Of a stretch of 64,000 nt of DNA, positions 63,877 through 64,000 are shown in pieces (positions within the stretch are counted from its first letter, which is position 1; the number at the start of each line of letters is the position of its first letter). The position numbers were made by a program, and so were the translations under genes. Location of the stretch: positions 1,302,001-1,366,000 of the forward strand of contig NZ_JACTGR010000001.1 of the NCBI RefSeq assembly GCF_014489075.1. The letters are read 5' to 3'. Origin of the DNA: Sphingomonas sp. JC676 (GTDB lineage Bacteria; Pseudomonadota; Alphaproteobacteria; Sphingomonadales; Sphingomonadaceae). Under the pieces are notes generated by a model. That model was not told where the DNA came from and searched no databases. It was given only the letters and a program-made list of their open reading frames with translations.

Positions 63877-64000
63877 CAGAATCGCGGCAGCTCCGGATGG
63901 GGCAGTTCGCCCCGGTGAATGTGCATCCGGCCAAGCTCGGCGCAGCGGTGCAGCGTCGGGAAGACTTTGCCGGGGTTGAGCAAGGATTGCGGATCGAACG
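63876..64000 (-). CDS. glcD: Glycolate oxidase catalytic subunit GlcD, C-terminal end
   Basis: Only the last 40 or so residues are in the window: FDPQSLLNPGKVFPTLHRCA and onward to HPELPRF. The DPxxxLNPGKV block is the standard C-terminus of GlcD-type FAD-linked oxidases. GlcD oxidises glycolate to glyoxylate. The rest of the gene lies to the right of the window. Confidence 0.88.
   Translation of the reverse strand, partial: FDPQSLLNPGKVFPTLHRCAELGRMHIHRGELPHPELPRF

Overview
The window looks like a chromosome segment from a Sphingomonas-type alphaproteobacterium. It is GC-rich, has TonB-dependent receptors with the plug style seen in Sphingomonas and Caulobacter, has many twin-arginine (Tat) signal sequences on secreted glycosidases, and carries a nonphosphorylative-type sugar dehydrogenase resembling those of the Sphingomonas L-rhamnose pathway. 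The species cannot be fixed by eye.

Layout. 1-2468 is core genome: the start of a regulatory-type protein (minus strand, cut by the window edge), moaA, NAD kinase and tRNA-Asn. From about 2.6 kb to 61.4 kb lies one large plant-glycan utilization region. 2.6-16.1 kb (plus strand): three DUF5060/DUF4038-type glycosidases (the last a GH140 apiosidase candidate), two TonB-dependent receptors (the second frameshifted), a beta-propeller glycosidase and a small secreted protein. 16.1-22.4 kb (minus strand): a GH106 rhamnosidase, a family III CoA-transferase and a solute-binding-like protein without a signal peptide. 22.5-32.8 kb (plus strand): one tightly overlapped run of a second CoA-transferase, a MaoC-like hydratase, a ribose-type ABC importer, a second signal-less solute-binding protein, a Gfo/Idh/MocA oxidoreductase, a BDH2/KDF-dehydrogenase-like SDR and a GH42 beta-galactosidase. 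32.9-41.8 kb: a FucP-type MFS transporter and an AraD1/FAH-family enzyme (minus), then RhaT, a GH78 rhamnosidase, an Asp/Glu-racemase-like protein and an ACS-type MFS transporter (plus). 41.9-46.3 kb (minus): GH127, a RuBisCO-like protein and a DUF1537 kinase. 46.3-49.6 kb (plus): a second GH42 and an SGNH esterase. 49.7-61.3 kb (minus): GH29 fucosidase, two paralogous clan GH-A glycosidases around an orphan 880-residue alpha-glucuronidase-like protein, and a second GH78. At the right edge glycolate oxidase genes glcD(partial)-glcE-glcF run on the minus strand.

How it fits together. The enzymes address rhamnose, fucose, galactose, arabinofuranose and probably apiose, a set that matches side chains of rhamnogalacturonan II or highly decorated plant glycosides. 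RhaT and the FucP-like transporter take up freed deoxysugars; the SDR and AraD1/FAH enzyme fit late steps of the nonphosphorylative L-rhamnose/L-fucose route. The RuBisCO-like protein and DUF1537 kinase match the known D-apionate branch (OiaX/OiaK), which releases 3-phosphoglycerate and glycolate; glycolate oxidase at the right edge could then use the glycolate. Several promoter regions share AT-rich motifs, which suggests one regulon, but no transcription regulator is recognisable in the window. The least explained part is the pair of CoA-transferases with MaoC and two cytoplasmic solute-binding-like proteins.
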